From Balneolales bacterium (GTDB taxonomy: Bacteria > Bacteroidota > Rhodothermia > Balneolales > HLUCCA01), in contig JANJTJ010000001.1 of NCBI GenBank assembly GCA_024711145.1, forward strand, positions 1-60,158: a stretch of 60,158 nt of DNA, read 5' to 3'. A model generated the notes under the pieces. The model ran no database searches, was not told the DNA's origin, and saw nothing but the letters and a program-made list of their open reading frames with translations. The stretch's first letter is position 1; every line of letters begins with the position of its first letter. This document shows, piece after piece, positions 44,882-53,845 of this stretch. Position numbers and translations under genes: made by a program.

Positions 44882-46484
44882 TCGGTTCGCGCAGGGCGCG
44901 GCCGGCCCGGGCGCCGGTATGGCGGCCGTCGCGGATGGTGTGCAGGCCGTTCACCCACACATGCGCCACGCCGGTGGCGTATTGATGCGGCCGGGCGAAG
45001 GTGGCATGGTCGCGGATGGTGGCGGCATCGAATAGGACCACGTCGGCATAATGGCCCACCCGCAGAAACCCGCGCCGATGCAGGCCCAGGGTGGTGGCCG
45101 GCAACCCGGTGAGGCGGTGCACGGCGTCTTCGAGCCGAAGCACGCCTTCATCCCGCACATAATGCCCCAGTATGCGGGCGAAGGTGCCGTAGGCCCGAGG
45201 ATGCGGATGCCGGCGTAGGGCCGGGCCGAACGCCATGTAGCTGCCGGCGTCGGACCCCACCGAGACCCAGGGTTTGGCCAGGATGCGCCGCACGTCGGCT
45301 TCGGCCATGAGGAAGTACACGGCACCCACACGGGAGTCGTCCTCCAGGATGAGGTCCATGGCGGTATCTACCGGATGTTGCCCGCGATCGGCGGCGATTT
45401 CGGCCAACGACTTGCCGGCCAGATGCACCAGGGCCGGGTTGTCGAACCCGACCACCACGATGCGCGAGGGATCGCCGGCCAGGGCGTAGAAGTTCTCCCA
45501 ACGGTCCTGGTTTTCCAGCACGGCCGCTTTCAGCCGGGCGCGTTCGTCGGGGTCGCGCAGGCGGGCCAGCCAGGCACGGTGGCCCCCCTCCAACGCTTCG
45601 GGCGGGAAGATGGCCGTGAGGGACGTGGATGCGGCCGTATAGGGATAGATGTTGGCGGCTATGGAAATGCCGGCGGCCCGGGCCGCTTCGATGCGGTCCA
45701 GAATGAGGGGAAGCCGGTGCCAATTGCGCTCCCCGGCCGCTTTCAGATGGAAGATTTCGGTGTGGATGCCCGCTTCGCGGGCGATGGTGAGCACCTCGTC
45801 GAAGGCGTGGTCCAGGCGGTCGCCCTCGCTGCGGATGTGGGAGGCGTAGATGCCGCCCCGGGCGGCGGCGGTCTGCGCCAGAGCCACCAGCTCGTCGGTA
45901 GCGGCGAAGGCGCCGGGTGCATAGATGAGGGCGGTGCTGAGGCCGCGGGCGCCCTGGCTCATGGCCTGGTCTACCAACAGCCGCATGCTGTCGAGCTCGG
46001 CGGGGGTGGGCGCCCGGTTCTCGTGCCCCAACACGCGGATGCGCACGGTGCTGGCACCGATGTAGGAAGCCACGTTGGCCGAAACCCCTCGGCGTTCCAA
46101 CAGATCGAAGTAGGCGCCGAGGGTAGGCCCCTCGCTCCAGCCCTCGCCGATCACTTCGGTGGTGACCCCCTGCAGCAGGTCGCTCTTGGACCAGGGCTCG
46201 GTGCGGTAGGTGTCGCCGGCCCAGGACAGCATGTTGATGAAGCCGGGCGCCGCCACCAAGCCGTGCGCCCGCACGGTGGTGCCGGCCCTGGTACCGGCCG
46301 GCAAGGTGCCTATGAAGGCGATCGTGTCGCCACGGATGCCGATATCGGCGATGCGGAGAGCACCGCCGGTGCCGTCGGCGAGGGCCGCACCGAGGATCAC
46401 GGTGTCGTATTCGGGCGTGCGGAAACAGGCGGTTAGGCCGAGAATCAGCAGAATAAAGCAGCCGGAAGGGCGGAGTTGGGTCAT
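44871..46484 (-). CDS. D-aminoacylase-like amidohydrolase lipoprotein
   Basis: The 537-residue protein has a lipoprotein signal (CFILLILGLTAC, Cys 19). The fold is that of N-acyl-D-amino-acid deacylases: LVAAPGFINM, YIGASTVRIRVLG, GARGLSTALIYAPG, YASHIRSEGD, IFHLKAAGERNW, VGSDAG and the C-terminal GLPATTLGLHRRGFLRVGHYADVVLFD. The usual HTHxD metal site after PGFID is replaced by NMLSWAGD, while later His and Asp remain, so it may use one metal. The convergent methyltransferase gene overlaps the 3' end. It is divergent from susC, 211 bases away. Likely periplasmic or surface peptide/amide hydrolase. Confidence 0.87.
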   Translation of the reverse strand: MTQLRPSGCFILLILGLTACFRTPEYDTVILGAALADGTGGALRIADIGIRGDTIAFIGTLPAGTRAGTTVRAHGLVAAPGFINMLSWAGDTYRTEPWSKSDLLQGVTTEVIGEGWSEGPTLGAYFDLLERRGVSANVASYIGASTVRIRVLGHENRAPTPAELDSMRLLVDQAMSQGARGLSTALIYAPGAFAATDELVALAQTAAARGGIYASHIRSEGDRLDHAFDEVLTIAREAGIHTEIFHLKAAGERNWHRLPLILDRIEAARAAGISIAANIYPYTAASTSLTAIFPPEALEGGHRAWLARLRDPDERARLKAAVLENQDRWENFYALAGDPSRIVVVGFDNPALVHLAGKSLAEIAADRGQHPVDTAMDLILEDDSRVGAVYFLMAEADVRRILAKPWVSVGSDAGSYMAFGPALRRHPHPRAYGTFARILGHYVRDEGVLRLEDAVHRLTGLPATTLGLHRRGFLRVGHYADVVLFDAATIRDHATFARPHQYATGVAHVWVNGLHTIRDGRHTGARAGRALREPISR

Positions 46485-46695
46485 CTGAGGCGAAAGATTT
46501 CGAAAAATCGCCTAAAAAAGTAAGGCGATATGGGACCAAATGAAGAAAAAGCGGCGCAAATCGCATCGAATCGGGACGAAATGCGGGTTCTTGCCTTTCA
46601 ATTTAGGCTTTCGCTTGTTACCATCCGGCACTTGACGTACACATCGGGCTGGTCAGAACCAGTCGGGTCGAATTAAACCAACCAACCAATACGCT
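46485..46695. other. Divergent intergenic region between the amidohydrolase and susC
   Basis: This 211-base stretch holds the upstream regions of both divergent genes. A 7-bp inverted repeat (ATCGCCT 46507-46513 and AGGCGAT 46523-46529) lies near the amidohydrolase side and its minus-strand reading is T-rich. It is more AT-rich than its neighbours. I could not place a convincing TAnnTTTG promoter for susC. Confidence 0.6.
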
Positions 46696-49600
46696 ATGAA
46701 ACAGTTGATGCGCGCGTTCCTCGTGGGCGCGCTCTGCCTCCTTTCGGGTCAGGCTATGGCCCAGGGGCTGACGCTCTCCGGCGTGGTCACCGACCAATCC
46801 ACCGGTGAACCGCTCCCGGCCGTGAACATCTTCGTTCCCACCCTCAACCGGGGTGCCGTGACGGATGTAGACGGTAATTATTCCTTGGTGCTGCCGGCAG
46901 GCACCCACGAGCTGGTCATCTCTTCGGTGGGGTACAAACGTACCCGCCAGAACGTGACCCTGAGCCGCAACATGACGCTCAACATCGAGATGGAACCTGA
47001 TGTGGTCGGTCTCGACCAAGTCGTGGTGGTCGGTTTCGGTGAGGTATCGCGTCGGGATGTGACGGGCTCCATCAGCAGTGTGACCACCGACGACATCGCC
47101 TACCAACCGGTAAACACGGTGGAGAACGCCATCCAAGGCAAGATCGCCGGGGTGTTCATCCAGCAGGACAACGGGAAGTTGGGCCAGGGCATGACGGTCC
47201 GGATCCGCGGATCCTCCTCCGTTACGGCCGGCAACCAGCCCCTGTATGTCATCGACGGCGTACCGGCCATTTCCGACGATTTCTCCACCAACGGTGCCGT
47301 TACCAACCCGCTGGCCGACCTGAACTTCAACGATGTTGAATCCATCCAGATCCTGAAAGACGCATCGGCGGCCGCCATCTACGGTTCCCGTGCGGCGAAC
47401 GGAGTGGTACTGATCACGACCAAAAAAGGCCGTGCCGGTCGTACCCAGTTCACCTACAACTTCCAGACCGGTTTCAGCGAACCCACCAACAAGATGGAGT
47501 TCATGAATGCCACCGAGTATCGGGATTACTTCCGGCAGGCGGCCATCAACTCCGAGAACTACTATGGAGACGGATGTTCGGTAGTTCCCAACGACCCCAA
47601 CTGCTACGATTACATCGGTGATGTCGAGTTCTACTTCGGCTACATGGCCCAAGGCACCGACTTCGAGAACGCCGAAGTGAATTCGAACTGGCAGGACGAG
47701 GCCTTCCAGGATGCGGGCATGTTCTCGCACGACCTGTCGGCCATGGGTGGCAACGAGCAGACCCGTTTCTACGCTTCCGGTCATTTCAGCGACCAGGACG
47801 GTATCCTCATCCGCAACCGCTACCAGCGGATCAGCGGCCGGTTGAACGTGGACCACAAGGCCAGCGAGCGCATCGACCTGGGTGTGAGCGTGAACAGCTC
47901 CCGTACGCTGAACCAGCGTCTGGCGGCCGACAACGCCTTCTCCACGCCCCTGCAGTTGGTGGCGCAATCGCCCCTGAGCCCGATCTACATCCCGGGCACC
48001 GACGAGCTGAACCCGAACACGATCTACTACAACGGGTTGTTCGACCGCGACTTCGCCTCCTACAAGACGAAGACCTTCCGCACCCTGGCCAATGCCTACG
48101 GTACCTTCCGTTTCTCCCCGAGCCTCATGCTCCGTGGTGATCTGGGTGCCGACATCATGACCGTGAACGACGAAGAGTTCTATGGTCCCGAAACAGCCGA
48201 CAACTGGTCGAACAACGTAGGCGGCATCGGGTTCAACACCTGGCAGCAATCGGTAACCTACACGGCCAGCACCTACCTGAACTGGCAGGGCAGCCTGGCG
48301 CGCGACCATCGGGTTGACGCCACCGTGGGTACCAGCATGCAGTACAGCGACTACAACTACGCCGACGTATTCGGTCGCAACTTCACCGCTGCCGGTCTCA
48401 GAAACCTGATTTCGGCTGCCGAGATTCTCGGTGGCGGATCCAACGGTTCGGAGTACGCCTTCACCTCGTACTTCGCCCGCGCCAACTACAACTACAAGGA
48501 GAAGTACCTGGCCACCATCAGTGGTCGTGTGGACGCCTCCTCCCGGTTCGGTGCCGACAACCGCTACGGCTTCTTCCCCGCCGCCTCCTTCGGCTGGGTG
48601 ATCACCGAAGAAGACTTCAGTGCTTCCATCCGTGAGCAGCTCTCCTACGCCAAAATGCGTGTGAGCTACGGCCTTACCGGTAACGCCGAAATCGGCAACT
48701 TCCCGTACCTGGCGCTGTGGGGTGGCAACTCCTACGCATCGCTGCCGGGCCAGAGCCCCACGCAAACGGCCAACCCCGACCTGAAATGGGAGCAAACGAG
48801 CCAATTCAACGTGGGTATGGACTACGGCCTGTTCAACAACCGCGTAACCGGTGAGTTCGACTGGTATGTGAAAAAGACCGAAGACCTCTTGCTGAACGTG
48901 AACGTTCCGGCCACCACGGGCTTCCTGAGCGCCGTGAAAAACGTGGGCAGCCTGGAGAACAAAGGATGGGAACTGGTGATCAACACCTTCAACCTGACCG
49001 GCGACTTCAAGTGGAACTCCTCGTTCAACATCTCTTCGAACAAGAACAAGATCACGAACATCGACGGCCAGGTAATCACGGGCGGGTTCATCAACCGCGC
49101 CATCGAGGGGCAACCCATCGGGGTGTTCTATGGCAAGGAGTACGCCGGAGTTGACGAAACCAACGGCGACGCCCTCTACTACGTGTACGCTGCCGACGGC
49201 ACCCGCACCACCACGGCCAGCTGGTCTGCCGCCACCGACCGCGTGATCGGCGACCCGAACCCGGATTACGTGGGTGGTTTCACCAACGCCTTCTCCTACA
49301 AAGGGTTCGACCTGAGCGTGCTGTTCCAGTTCGTACAAGGCAACGACCGCTACTTCGGTGGCATGGGTCGTTTCGCGGTTGCCAACGGCGACTTCTTCGA
49401 CAACCAGACGCGCGACCAGCTCAACAGCTGGACGCCCACCAACACGAACACCAACGTTCCGGAAGCCCGCCTCTATGGTGGCAACGGTACCCGCCATTCC
49501 AGCCGGTACATCATGGATGGTTCGTACGTGCGTCTCAAAAACGTGACCCTCAGCTACAACGTGCCCCGCACGCTGCTGCAAGGTACCGGCATGTCGAAAG

Positions 49601-49767
49601 TCCGTCTGTACACCACCGGCATCAACCTGCTGACCTGGACCGACTACAAAGGTTGGGATCCGGAAGTGGACACCGACTTCATCGGCGGCAACATCGGTCT
49701 GGGCAACGACTTCTACTCGGCGCCTCAAGCCAAAACCATCACCTTCGGGGTTGAGATCGGTTTCTGA
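46696..49767 (+). CDS. SusC/RagA-family TonB-linked outer-membrane transporter
   Basis: The 1023-residue protein has a signal peptide (MKQLMRAFLVGALCLLSGQAMAQ), a carboxypeptidase-regulatory-like domain (LTLSGVVTDQSTGEPLPAVNIFVP, about 25-105), the SusC signature and plug (QVVVVGFGEVSRRDVTGSI, VENAIQGKIAGVFIQQ, PLYVIDGVPAI, DASAAAIYGSRAANGVVLITTKKG) and a 22-strand barrel ending FGVEIGF. With the SusD lipoprotein encoded 40 bases downstream it should import an oligomeric substrate. No glycoside hydrolase or anti-sigma gene is next to it; the neighbouring hydrolase is D-aminoacylase-like, which would suit a peptide substrate but does not prove it. Confidence 0.95.
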   Translation: MKQLMRAFLVGALCLLSGQAMAQGLTLSGVVTDQSTGEPLPAVNIFVPTLNRGAVTDVDGNYSLVLPAGTHELVISSVGYKRTRQNVTLSRNMTLNIEMEPDVVGLDQVVVVGFGEVSRRDVTGSISSVTTDDIAYQPVNTVENAIQGKIAGVFIQQDNGKLGQGMTVRIRGSSSVTAGNQPLYVIDGVPAISDDFSTNGAVTNPLADLNFNDVESIQILKDASAAAIYGSRAANGVVLITTKKGRAGRTQFTYNFQTGFSEPTNKMEFMNATEYRDYFRQAAINSENYYGDGCSVVPNDPNCYDYIGDVEFYFGYMAQGTDFENAEVNSNWQDEAFQDAGMFSHDLSAMGGNEQTRFYASGHFSDQDGILIRNRYQRISGRLNVDHKASERIDLGVSVNSSRTLNQRLAADNAFSTPLQLVAQSPLSPIYIPGTDELNPNTIYYNGLFDRDFASYKTKTFRTLANAYGTFRFSPSLMLRGDLGADIMTVNDEEFYGPETADNWSNNVGGIGFNTWQQSVTYTASTYLNWQGSLARDHRVDATVGTSMQYSDYNYADVFGRNFTAAGLRNLISAAEILGGGSNGSEYAFTSYFARANYNYKEKYLATISGRVDASSRFGADNRYGFFPAASFGWVITEEDFSASIREQLSYAKMRVSYGLTGNAEIGNFPYLALWGGNSYASLPGQSPTQTANPDLKWEQTSQFNVGMDYGLFNNRVTGEFDWYVKKTEDLLLNVNVPATTGFLSAVKNVGSLENKGWELVINTFNLTGDFKWNSSFNISSNKNKITNIDGQVITGGFINRAIEGQPIGVFYGKEYAGVDETNGDALYYVYAADGTRTTTASWSAATDRVIGDPNPDYVGGFTNAFSYKGFDLSVLFQFVQGNDRYFGGMGRFAVANGDFFDNQTRDQLNSWTPTNTNTNVPEARLYGGNGTRHSSRYIMDGSYVRLKNVTLSYNVPRTLLQGTGMSKVRLYTTGINLLTWTDYKGWDPEVDTDFIGGNIGLGNDFYSAPQAKTITFGVEIGF

Positions 49768-49807
49768 CCGGCCAGCGAACACCATTTAGAGCAAGAACAA
49801 CAGAACT

Positions 49808-51184
49808 ATGAAAACACGTGCACATGCCATCATGGTCGTAGCACTCTCCGTGGGCTTGGCTGCCTGCGACGGGGTGCTCGATCTGGCACCGCAAGCCTCC
49901 ATCACGGATGAGGTTGCGCTCAGTACGCCCGAAGGGGTTCAGAACACCCTGGTAGGCGCCTACGACACCTTCGGTGGAACCAACGGCTACGGCGGTTCCT
50001 TCGTCTATGCCATGGAGCTGTATGGTTCCACGCAGAACGAAGTGATCTGGAACGGCACCTTCTTCGACCAGCGCGAAGTATGGCAGAAGAACATTCCCGC
50101 CACCAATGCGGTGATCACGGGAATGTGGACGGCCGGCTACAACACCATCAACCGCGTGAACAACGTGTTGAGTGCCTTGGATGTGGTATCGACCGACCCG
50201 GCCGACCCCGACCGCGTGCGCATCGAAGCGGAAGCCCGGTTCATCCGTGGCACCACCTACTTCGAGCTGGTACGCGCCTTCGGCAAAGCCTACACCAACG
50301 GCGACCCGGCCGTGAATCTGGGTGTTCCCCTGATCACGACCCCGACCCGTGCCATCGACGAGGCCTCCAATGTGAGCCGCGCCACGGTTGCCGCGATCTA
50401 CACGCAGATCGAATCGGACCTGACCTTCGCGAAAAACAACCTGCCCACCGACAACGACATCTATGCCACGACCTTTGCGGCCAGCGCCATGTTGGCTCGT
50501 GTGCACATGTCGAAGGGCACGGCGTCCGATTACACCGCGGCCGCCAACGAGGCCAACCGGGTGATCACCTTGGGCGGGTTCTCGCTGGAAGCCACCTTCG
50601 GCGATGCCTTCAACCAGGTTGAAAACGGCGACGAAACCGTCTTCTCCGTGGTCATCACGCCGTTGGATGGGACCAACAACAACCAGGTATACTATGCCTC
50701 CAGCGGATTCGGCGGTCGTGGCGATATCGATGTCGCCGACGTGCATCTCGATCAGTACGAACTGACCGACGTGCGTCGCGCCTTCTTCCATACGGACAGC
50801 GGCGAGCGCCACACCAACAAGTTCCGGAACTCCGGGCGCAACGTGGTGGTGGTCCGTTTGGCTGAAATGCATCTCACCCGCGCCGAAGCCAACTTCCGCG
50901 TAACCGGCACCGCCGCCGGTGTGGGTGGCGTAACGCCCCTGGATGATGTGAACACGGTTCGGGTGCGCGCGTCCGCCACCCCGCTACTGGCGGTCACCTT
51001 GGCCGACATCATGGCCGAGCGCCGTCGCGAGCTGTCCTTCGAGGGGCACATCTTCCACGACATGCGCCGCACGGGTGGCAACATCGACGGTGAAGCGTCC
51101 ACGTTGGACAAATTCGTGTTCCCGATTCCGGAGCGCGAGATCCTCGTGAACCCCAACCTGCAGCAGAACACGGGCTACAACTGA
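49808..51184 (+). CDS. SusD/RagB-family surface lipoprotein
   Basis: The 458-residue partner of SusC has a lipoprotein signal with Cys in VALSVGLAACDGVLDL. SusD features are visible: NAVITGMWTAGYNTINRVNNVLSAL, the TPR-like RFIRGTTYFELVRAFGKAYTNGD, and the C-terminal RRELSFEGHIFHDMRRTGGN and FPIPEREILVNPNLQQNTGY. It lids the SusC barrel and binds substrate outside the cell. It is on the short side for the family. It ends two bases before the convergent ABC permease stop, and a perfect 14-bp hairpin lies 62 bases downstream. Confidence 0.95.
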   Translation: MKTRAHAIMVVALSVGLAACDGVLDLAPQASITDEVALSTPEGVQNTLVGAYDTFGGTNGYGGSFVYAMELYGSTQNEVIWNGTFFDQREVWQKNIPATNAVITGMWTAGYNTINRVNNVLSALDVVSTDPADPDRVRIEAEARFIRGTTYFELVRAFGKAYTNGDPAVNLGVPLITTPTRAIDEASNVSRATVAAIYTQIESDLTFAKNNLPTDNDIYATTFAASAMLARVHMSKGTASDYTAAANEANRVITLGGFSLEATFGDAFNQVENGDETVFSVVITPLDGTNNNQVYYASSGFGGRGDIDVADVHLDQYELTDVRRAFFHTDSGERHTNKFRNSGRNVVVVRLAEMHLTRAEANFRVTGTAAGVGGVTPLDDVNTVRVRASATPLLAVTLADIMAERRRELSFEGHIFHDMRRTGGNIDGEASTLDKFVFPIPEREILVNPNLQQNTGYN

Positions 51185-51185
51185 G

Positions 51186-52580
51186 TCAGCCCTGTTTGAA
51201 CAACCGGTCGTAGAGCCGGTACCGGTATTCCGGATAGGATTCCTTCAAGCGCCTGGTGGTCCCCCACCAGGCGCTTGTCGTTAGGAGCACCAGGATCGGC
51301 CCGGGAACCCCCGCTTTCCATAGGCCGGCCAACAGTACGATCACCAGCATGCCGACCACTGTGACCCGCGTGGAGGTGTTGTTCTGGAAGCTGGTGAGGC
51401 TCTCGATGCTCAGGAAATGGGTGATGCGCCGGGGCTTCCAGAGCGATCCCCACAGCGCTACCGGCACCAATCCGAGGGCTACGGCCGCATACAGCCACAG
51501 GTAGTTCCACTCCAACACGCCGATGGCCTGCAAGGCCACCGCGGTGCAGAGCAGGTCGTAACCGAGCACGGGCCAGAGCACCCCGTAAAACGCCTTGCCC
51601 ACGCGGCCGGCGTTCCCGTGCGCCTGGTCGTGTGCCAGCCAGGTCTCCCGGTAGAAACCGGCCAGGTTGTTCTGGATGTAGGTGAACGGCGCTACCGGCA
51701 GAAACATGAGCATGGCGTAGTACTCGGTCCACCAGGCCATGGTATGCCATTGCCCCCCGTTCACCAGATAGGCATACAGCACGCCCACGAACTTGAGCAG
51801 GGGCAGGATGAGCAACAACGGGCGGATGCTGGCCCGGCGCAGGTAGATGCGCAATTCCTCGGGCAGGCGCCGGTCCCATCGCATGCGGTCGGGACGCACG
51901 CCGCGCCGGTCTTTGGTATGGGTGACGGCACCATCCAACCGGAGATATACCCAGACGGCCGCCCCGGCCCAAACCGCCGCCAAGCCGAGGCGGCGCCATT
52001 CATCCCACCATCCCATATAGCCCATGGCCGCGTATGCGATGAGGCCGACCGGTACCAGGCTCCATACCATCAGGTTCCCGACCCGATGCCGGATCTCCTG
52101 CTCGATGAAGATCTTGCCGGCCCGTTCGCCTACCAATGCCCCCGCGAACAACACCAGCGTGGTGAGGCAGGCCACCCATCCGAACAACAGGCTGCCCGCT
52201 TTCACCGCGAACAGGAATACCAGGGCGTACAGGTAATACAGGTGGATGAAATCGTGCGCGGCGTTGGCCGCCAACCGCACCGCTCGCGATATGGGATAGG
52301 TGTCGCGGATGAACCGGCCCGACGGCCGGTACCCGGGAAAATAGTTGACGAACACCACCATGCTGAGCACCAACAACTGCAGCAGGATGTCGGCCTGGGC
52401 TATGCTCACCTGCACCCGGTCGCTGGTGACCATGCGGTCGAACAGGTACCCGTAGTAGTACCCGTAAGCCGCCGAAAACACCACGGCACCCAGGCGCAGC
52501 ACGTTGAGCCAGCGGACCTCGCTGGCCAGGAACATGGCCCGCAGTTTCACGCGCACCAGAAAGGCTACCGTTTCAACCAT
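51186..52580 (-). CDS. ABC-2-type transporter permease
   Basis: A 464-residue membrane protein with many hydrophobic helices (for example WLNVLRLGAVVFSAAYGYYYGYLF, LLVLSMVVFVNYFPGY, LLFGWVACLTTLVLFAGAL, VTVVGMLVIVLLAGLW). It is encoded directly after, and overlaps by 16 bases, an ABC ATP-binding protein gene, so it is the membrane partner of a two-gene exporter. The substrate is unknown. I chose ATG 52580 as the start; longer frames lie inside the ATPase gene. Its coding sequence contains a perfect 14-bp hairpin near the 3' end. Confidence 0.82.
   Translation of the reverse strand: MVETVAFLVRVKLRAMFLASEVRWLNVLRLGAVVFSAAYGYYYGYLFDRMVTSDRVQVSIAQADILLQLLVLSMVVFVNYFPGYRPSGRFIRDTYPISRAVRLAANAAHDFIHLYYLYALVFLFAVKAGSLLFGWVACLTTLVLFAGALVGERAGKIFIEQEIRHRVGNLMVWSLVPVGLIAYAAMGYMGWWDEWRRLGLAAVWAGAAVWVYLRLDGAVTHTKDRRGVRPDRMRWDRRLPEELRIYLRRASIRPLLLILPLLKFVGVLYAYLVNGGQWHTMAWWTEYYAMLMFLPVAPFTYIQNNLAGFYRETWLAHDQAHGNAGRVGKAFYGVLWPVLGYDLLCTAVALQAIGVLEWNYLWLYAAVALGLVPVALWGSLWKPRRITHFLSIESLTSFQNNTSTRVTVVGMLVIVLLAGLWKAGVPGPILVLLTTSAWWGTTRRLKESYPEYRYRLYDRLFKQG
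51246..51277. other. Perfect 14-bp hairpin past susD, inside the permease gene
   Basis: CAAGCGCCTGGTGG pairs with its exact complement at 51264-51277 around TCCC. On the plus strand it is 62 bases after susD and could end or protect the susCD mRNA, but TCGTTAGG, not a T-run, follows. On the minus strand it lies in the permease coding sequence. Confidence 0.7.
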
Positions 52581-53320
52581 GCCAGTCCGGTGTCGTCTTT
52601 GGGTCTGTCGTTGAGCAGGTCGAACAGGGTTCGGTCCAACAACCCTTCGCCGCGTTCTTTGAATGCGGCCAGGCTGCCGTCGTACACCATGCGCCGTTCG
52701 TGCAGCACCCAGACGTGGTTGGCCAATTGCTCCACATAGTTGAGGTTGTGCGAACTGACCAGGATGCCCCGCTCCGGATGCATCCACCGCAACAGAAACC
52801 GGATGAGGGTCTGGCTGGCGGCCGGGTCGAGCCCCGAAAAGGGCTCATCGAGTATGAGGAGGTCCGGGTTGTGCAGCAGCGCGATGATGATGCCCATTTT
52901 TTTGCGCATGCCCACCGAAAACGACCCGCAACTCTGCAGCAACACCCGGGCATCGTCGAAGAAGTAGTCGAACAGGGTGCGGATGCGCAAGTGCCGCTCC
53001 GCTTTCGGGATGCCGTACAGCCGGCAGGAGAATTCGAGCTGTTCTTCGGCGGTCAGTTCGTCATGCAGCAGGTCCTCCTCGGGCATCACCCCGATGCGGC
53101 GGCGGATGGCCTGGGTCTCTTTCGGGTACCGCATGCCCATCATCTCCACAAACCCGGCATCGGCCGGTACCAGGTCCAGCAGGATGTGGATGAGGGTGGA
53201 TTTCCCCGCTCCGTTGTTGCCCAACAACCCGACCACCGTGCCCGGTTTCAGGTCGAGGTCCAGCCCGTCCAATACCTGGTTGGTTCCGAACGCCTTCCGG
53301 ATGCCCTCGGTTCGCAGCAA
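52565..53320 (-). CDS. ABC transporter ATP-binding protein
   Basis: The 251-residue ATPase has Walker A GLLGNNGAGKSTL, the Q-loop region, a signature segment SFSVGMRKKMGIIIAL (the LSGGQ-equivalent is FSVGM, as in BcrA/ABC-2 types), Walker B LLILDEPFSGLDP and the H-loop VSSHNL. The start is a TTG at 53320: GGAG lies six bases before it, whereas the frame continues upstream into the divergent thioesterase gene and lacks homology there. It partners with the permease encoded next. Confidence 0.92.
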   Translation of the reverse strand: MLRTEGIRKAFGTNQVLDGLDLDLKPGTVVGLLGNNGAGKSTLIHILLDLVPADAGFVEMMGMRYPKETQAIRRRIGVMPEEDLLHDELTAEEQLEFSCRLYGIPKAERHLRIRTLFDYFFDDARVLLQSCGSFSVGMRKKMGIIIALLHNPDLLILDEPFSGLDPAASQTLIRFLLRWMHPERGILVSSHNLNYVEQLANHVWVLHERRMVYDGSLAAFKERGEGLLDRTLFDLLNDRPKDDTGLAWLKR

Positions 53321-53347
53321 ATGCCCCTCCGTATATTCAAGGTTACC

Positions 53348-53845
53348 ATGACCAAACGCTACCAGGACACCCTCCCCGTTCCCACCGCCCACAACGAAAA
53401 AACCGTTGCGATGTCGAGGGTCCGCATGAATGAACTCGTGATGCCCAACGATACGAACCCCTTGGGCAACCTCATGGGCGGGCGTTTGTTGCATTGGATG
53501 GACGTATGTTCGGCCATTGCCGCCCAACGCCACAGCAACCGCAGCGTGGTTACGGTGTCGGTAGACAGCGTGGAGTTCAAACACGCCATCAAACTGGGCG
53601 AAGTGGTGGTGATCGAGGGCGAGGTGACCCGCGCGTTCCGCACGTCGATGGAAGTGGCCATGGAGGTGTGGGCCGAAAACCTGCGCACCGGGTCGCGGCG
53701 GCTGTGCACCACCTCGTTCTACACGTTCGTGGCGGTCGATTCGGACGGCAATCCCATACCGGTGCCCCCCATCATCACCGAAACGGAGCTGGAAAAGACC
53801 CGCTACGAGGAAGCCGCCAAACGCCGCGCCGCCCGCCTGGGCTGA
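53348..53845 (+). CDS. Acyl-CoA thioesterase (YciA/hotdog family)
   Basis: A 165-residue hotdog-fold protein that hydrolyses acyl-CoA. It has the YciA/BACH core RMNELVMPNDTNPLGNLMGGRLLHWMDVCSAIAAQRHSN with the active-site Asn/Asp region, then VVTVSVDSVEFKHAIKLGEVVVIEGEVTRAFRTSMEVAMEVWAENL. It is divergent from the ABC ATPase, only 27 bases away. ATG 53348 begins MTKRYQDTLPVPTAHNEKTV, slightly longer than usual N-termini. It ends against the convergent peptidase stop in the palindrome GCTGATCAGC. Confidence 0.92.
   Translation: MTKRYQDTLPVPTAHNEKTVAMSRVRMNELVMPNDTNPLGNLMGGRLLHWMDVCSAIAAQRHSNRSVVTVSVDSVEFKHAIKLGEVVVIEGEVTRAFRTSMEVAMEVWAENLRTGSRRLCTTSFYTFVAVDSDGNPIPVPPIITETELEKTRYEEAAKRRAARLG

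Noticed and set aside
46618-49785. 1055-codon open frame antisense to susC
   Set aside because: It has no domain, signal or start context and is antisense to a clear SusC. Long antisense frames follow from GC-rich third positions.
51246-51277. Standard intrinsic terminator for susCD
   Set aside because: Stem is perfect but there is no T-run after it on either strand; listed as a hairpin of unknown role instead.
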